Of a DNA stretch of 47,656 bases, positions 46,958-47,656 are shown one piece after another; position 1 is the first letter of the stretch; the number at the start of each line of letters is the position of its first letter. A program made the translations under genes and the position numbers. The notes beneath the pieces were generated by a model, which saw nothing but the letters and a program-made list of their open reading frames with translations, was not told where the DNA came from and did not search any database. Source of the DNA: Micromonospora halophytica (GTDB lineage: Bacteria; Actinomycetota; Actinomycetes; Mycobacteriales; Micromonosporaceae); contig NZ_FMDN01000032.1 of NCBI RefSeq assembly GCF_900090245.1, positions 1-47,656 of the forward strand, in the 5' to 3' direction.

Positions 46958-47313
46958 GCGTCCCAGCCTGTCCCGCCCCGGGCCGTGGCGACACCCGTGT
47001 TCACCGGCAGCGGATCTGCCCTCGGCAGAAGATCGCACTCCGCCGCGCGTCGATGTCGACCGCCGTCCGTGCGCGCGGCGTCCGTTTCGCCGGTTTCGGG
47101 TACGTGGGCGGGGGTGTCCGCCTTCGGTCAGGCGGACGGGTGTCGGGTGTGGTTGTTGCTGCCTGGGCGATGACAACCGCACGCGAGCTGGTGTGGGGGG
47201 TGTGCGGTCTGGGTCGGGTGTCCGGTTCAGGTGGGCTGCGGTTGTGGTTTGTCGGTGTCGGGTTCATGCCTGGTTGGTGTGCGGGGTCCTGTGGCCGGCG
47301 GCACCGTGGTGGC
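46958..47313. other. G/T-rich non-coding stretch, no gene seen
   Basis: No ORF has a ribosome site. The stretch is strikingly G/T-rich on the plus strand between about 47090 and 47300 (GTGTGG and GGTGTC words). This bias is unlike the flanking genes. It may be an untranslated or regulatory region or old decayed sequence. Confidence 0.5.
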
Positions 47314-47339
47314 GGAATGGTGGCGGGCCGCCGGTGGTT
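47314..47339 (+). promoter_or_regulatory. SigR-type promoter 1 (GGAAT-N18-GTT)
   Basis: GGAAT (47314-47318), exactly 18 bp, then GTT (47337-47339). This is the consensus of SigR, the thiol-oxidative stress sigma factor of actinomycetes. It lies 282 bp upstream of the final gene. Confidence 0.65.
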
Positions 47340-47419
47340 ACATTCTCTGTACGACCGCAGCAGCGCGCCCCCGCTGCCAGGCCTGGTACCGAGGCCCGGC
47401 TGGGGATGTGCCCGGGCCG

Positions 47420-47445
47420 GGAATGGTGGTGGCCCGCCGGTCGTT
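47420..47445 (+). promoter_or_regulatory. SigR-type promoter 2 (GGAAT-N18-GTT)
   Basis: GGAAT (47420-47424), exactly 18 bp, then GTT (47443-47445), 106 bp after the first copy. The spacer and flanks (GGTGG...GCCGGT, then ACA) are alike in both, which suggests a duplicated promoter. Confidence 0.65.
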
Positions 47446-47620
47446 ACACATGGTCCCGGCGCCGCGAGCCCTCCGGCTTGCGTGACCGTGAACCCCTCCT
47501 CAGGGTTTGTGTGGAGTCCGGGTATCGGCTTTCCCCCTGTTTGAGCGCCTGTCGAGGTGCCCGCACGCGATGTCGTCCCCCACGGCGTGTGTGTGTCGAC
47601 CCCCGTGAAGGAGCTTCCTG

Positions 47621-47656
47621 ATGAACACGATCATGAACTCGACTCTGCTGCGTAAG
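47621..47656 (+). CDS. start of a gene cut by the window end (12 codons)
   Basis: ATG 47621 has GAAGGAG about 8 nt upstream. The visible peptide reads MNTIMNSTLLRK. It runs off the window, so family and length are unknown. The two SigR-type promoters upstream suggest a redox or thiol-stress or protein-quality function, which is inference from regulation only. Confidence 0.7.
   Translation, partial: MNTIMNSTLLRK

Noticed and set aside
1..47656. Search for biosynthetic (PKS, NRPS, RiPP), toxin-antitoxin, restriction or phage defence systems
   Set aside because: No signature motifs of these systems were seen. The IS element is the only clear mobile feature.

Overview
The window reads as chromosomal DNA of a high-GC, sporulating actinomycete, most likely a Micromonospora or close relative (family Micromonosporaceae). 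The support is very high G+C, frequent GTG/TTG starts, an SsgA/SsgB-like sporulation protein, a Spo0M-like protein, an F420-dependent LLM oxidoreductase, and an actinobacterial DevR/DevS (DosR/DosS) system. The species assignment is inference; no 16S or other marker gene is present.

Layout. 1-2.2 kb: an IS1634-type insertion sequence beside a tRNA-Val(CAC) gene, with a short tandem repeat and hairpins between them (a mobile-element or attachment hot spot). 2.2-10.2 kb: housekeeping and small regulators, namely a PGPGW membrane protein, SsgB-like protein, SDR, AraC regulator, GNAT, a DUF4236 mini-protein, a VOC protein divergent from a leaderless MarR repressor, and a TPR membrane protein. 10.2-15 kb: a HelR/HelD-like RNA polymerase recycling ATPase behind an AT-rich leader with a perfect hairpin, two lineage-type small proteins, and Spo0M. 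15-25.5 kb: a carbohydrate island. GH42 beta-galactosidase and a DeoR regulator run leftwards; a lipoprotein/permease/permease ABC importer and a GH36 alpha-galactosidase run rightwards from a shared operator region. A secreted GH5 beta-mannanase with a CBM2 converges on them. No ATPase is encoded, so a shared MsiK-type ATPase elsewhere is expected. Together these genes fit uptake and breakdown of galactosides or galactomannan fragments.

25.5-33.9 kb: an F420 oxidoreductase translationally coupled to an alpha/beta hydrolase, a 39-residue membrane peptide, and a leftward membrane-lipid set (EEP-family hydrolase, double-domain PAP2 phosphatase, YihY/BrkB membrane protein, diacylglycerol-kinase-like protein), then a divergent PP2C phosphatase. 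34-46 kb: a DevR/DevS-type hypoxia/redox stress cluster. It holds two universal stress proteins, a phosphoketolase, a P1B-5-type metal ATPase fused to a hemerythrin domain, two Acg-like nitroreductase-fold proteins, a GAF-GAF histidine kinase that keeps the DevS heme-ligand histidine, and a DevR response regulator. Three intergenic palindromes of the form GGGNC-N4-GNCCC, placed before phosphoketolase and between devR and the second acg-like gene, look like DevR boxes.

46-47.7 kb: an NAD-dependent epimerase-like gene, a long non-coding stretch, and two tandem GGAAT-N18-GTT sequences that match the SigR (thiol-oxidative stress sigma factor) consensus, upstream of a gene that starts 36 bases before the window ends. 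The strongest leads are the DevR-box/hemerythrin-ATPase stress cluster, the tandem SigR-type promoters, the palindrome enclosing the -10 and start codon of the sensor kinase, and the hairpin leader of helR.
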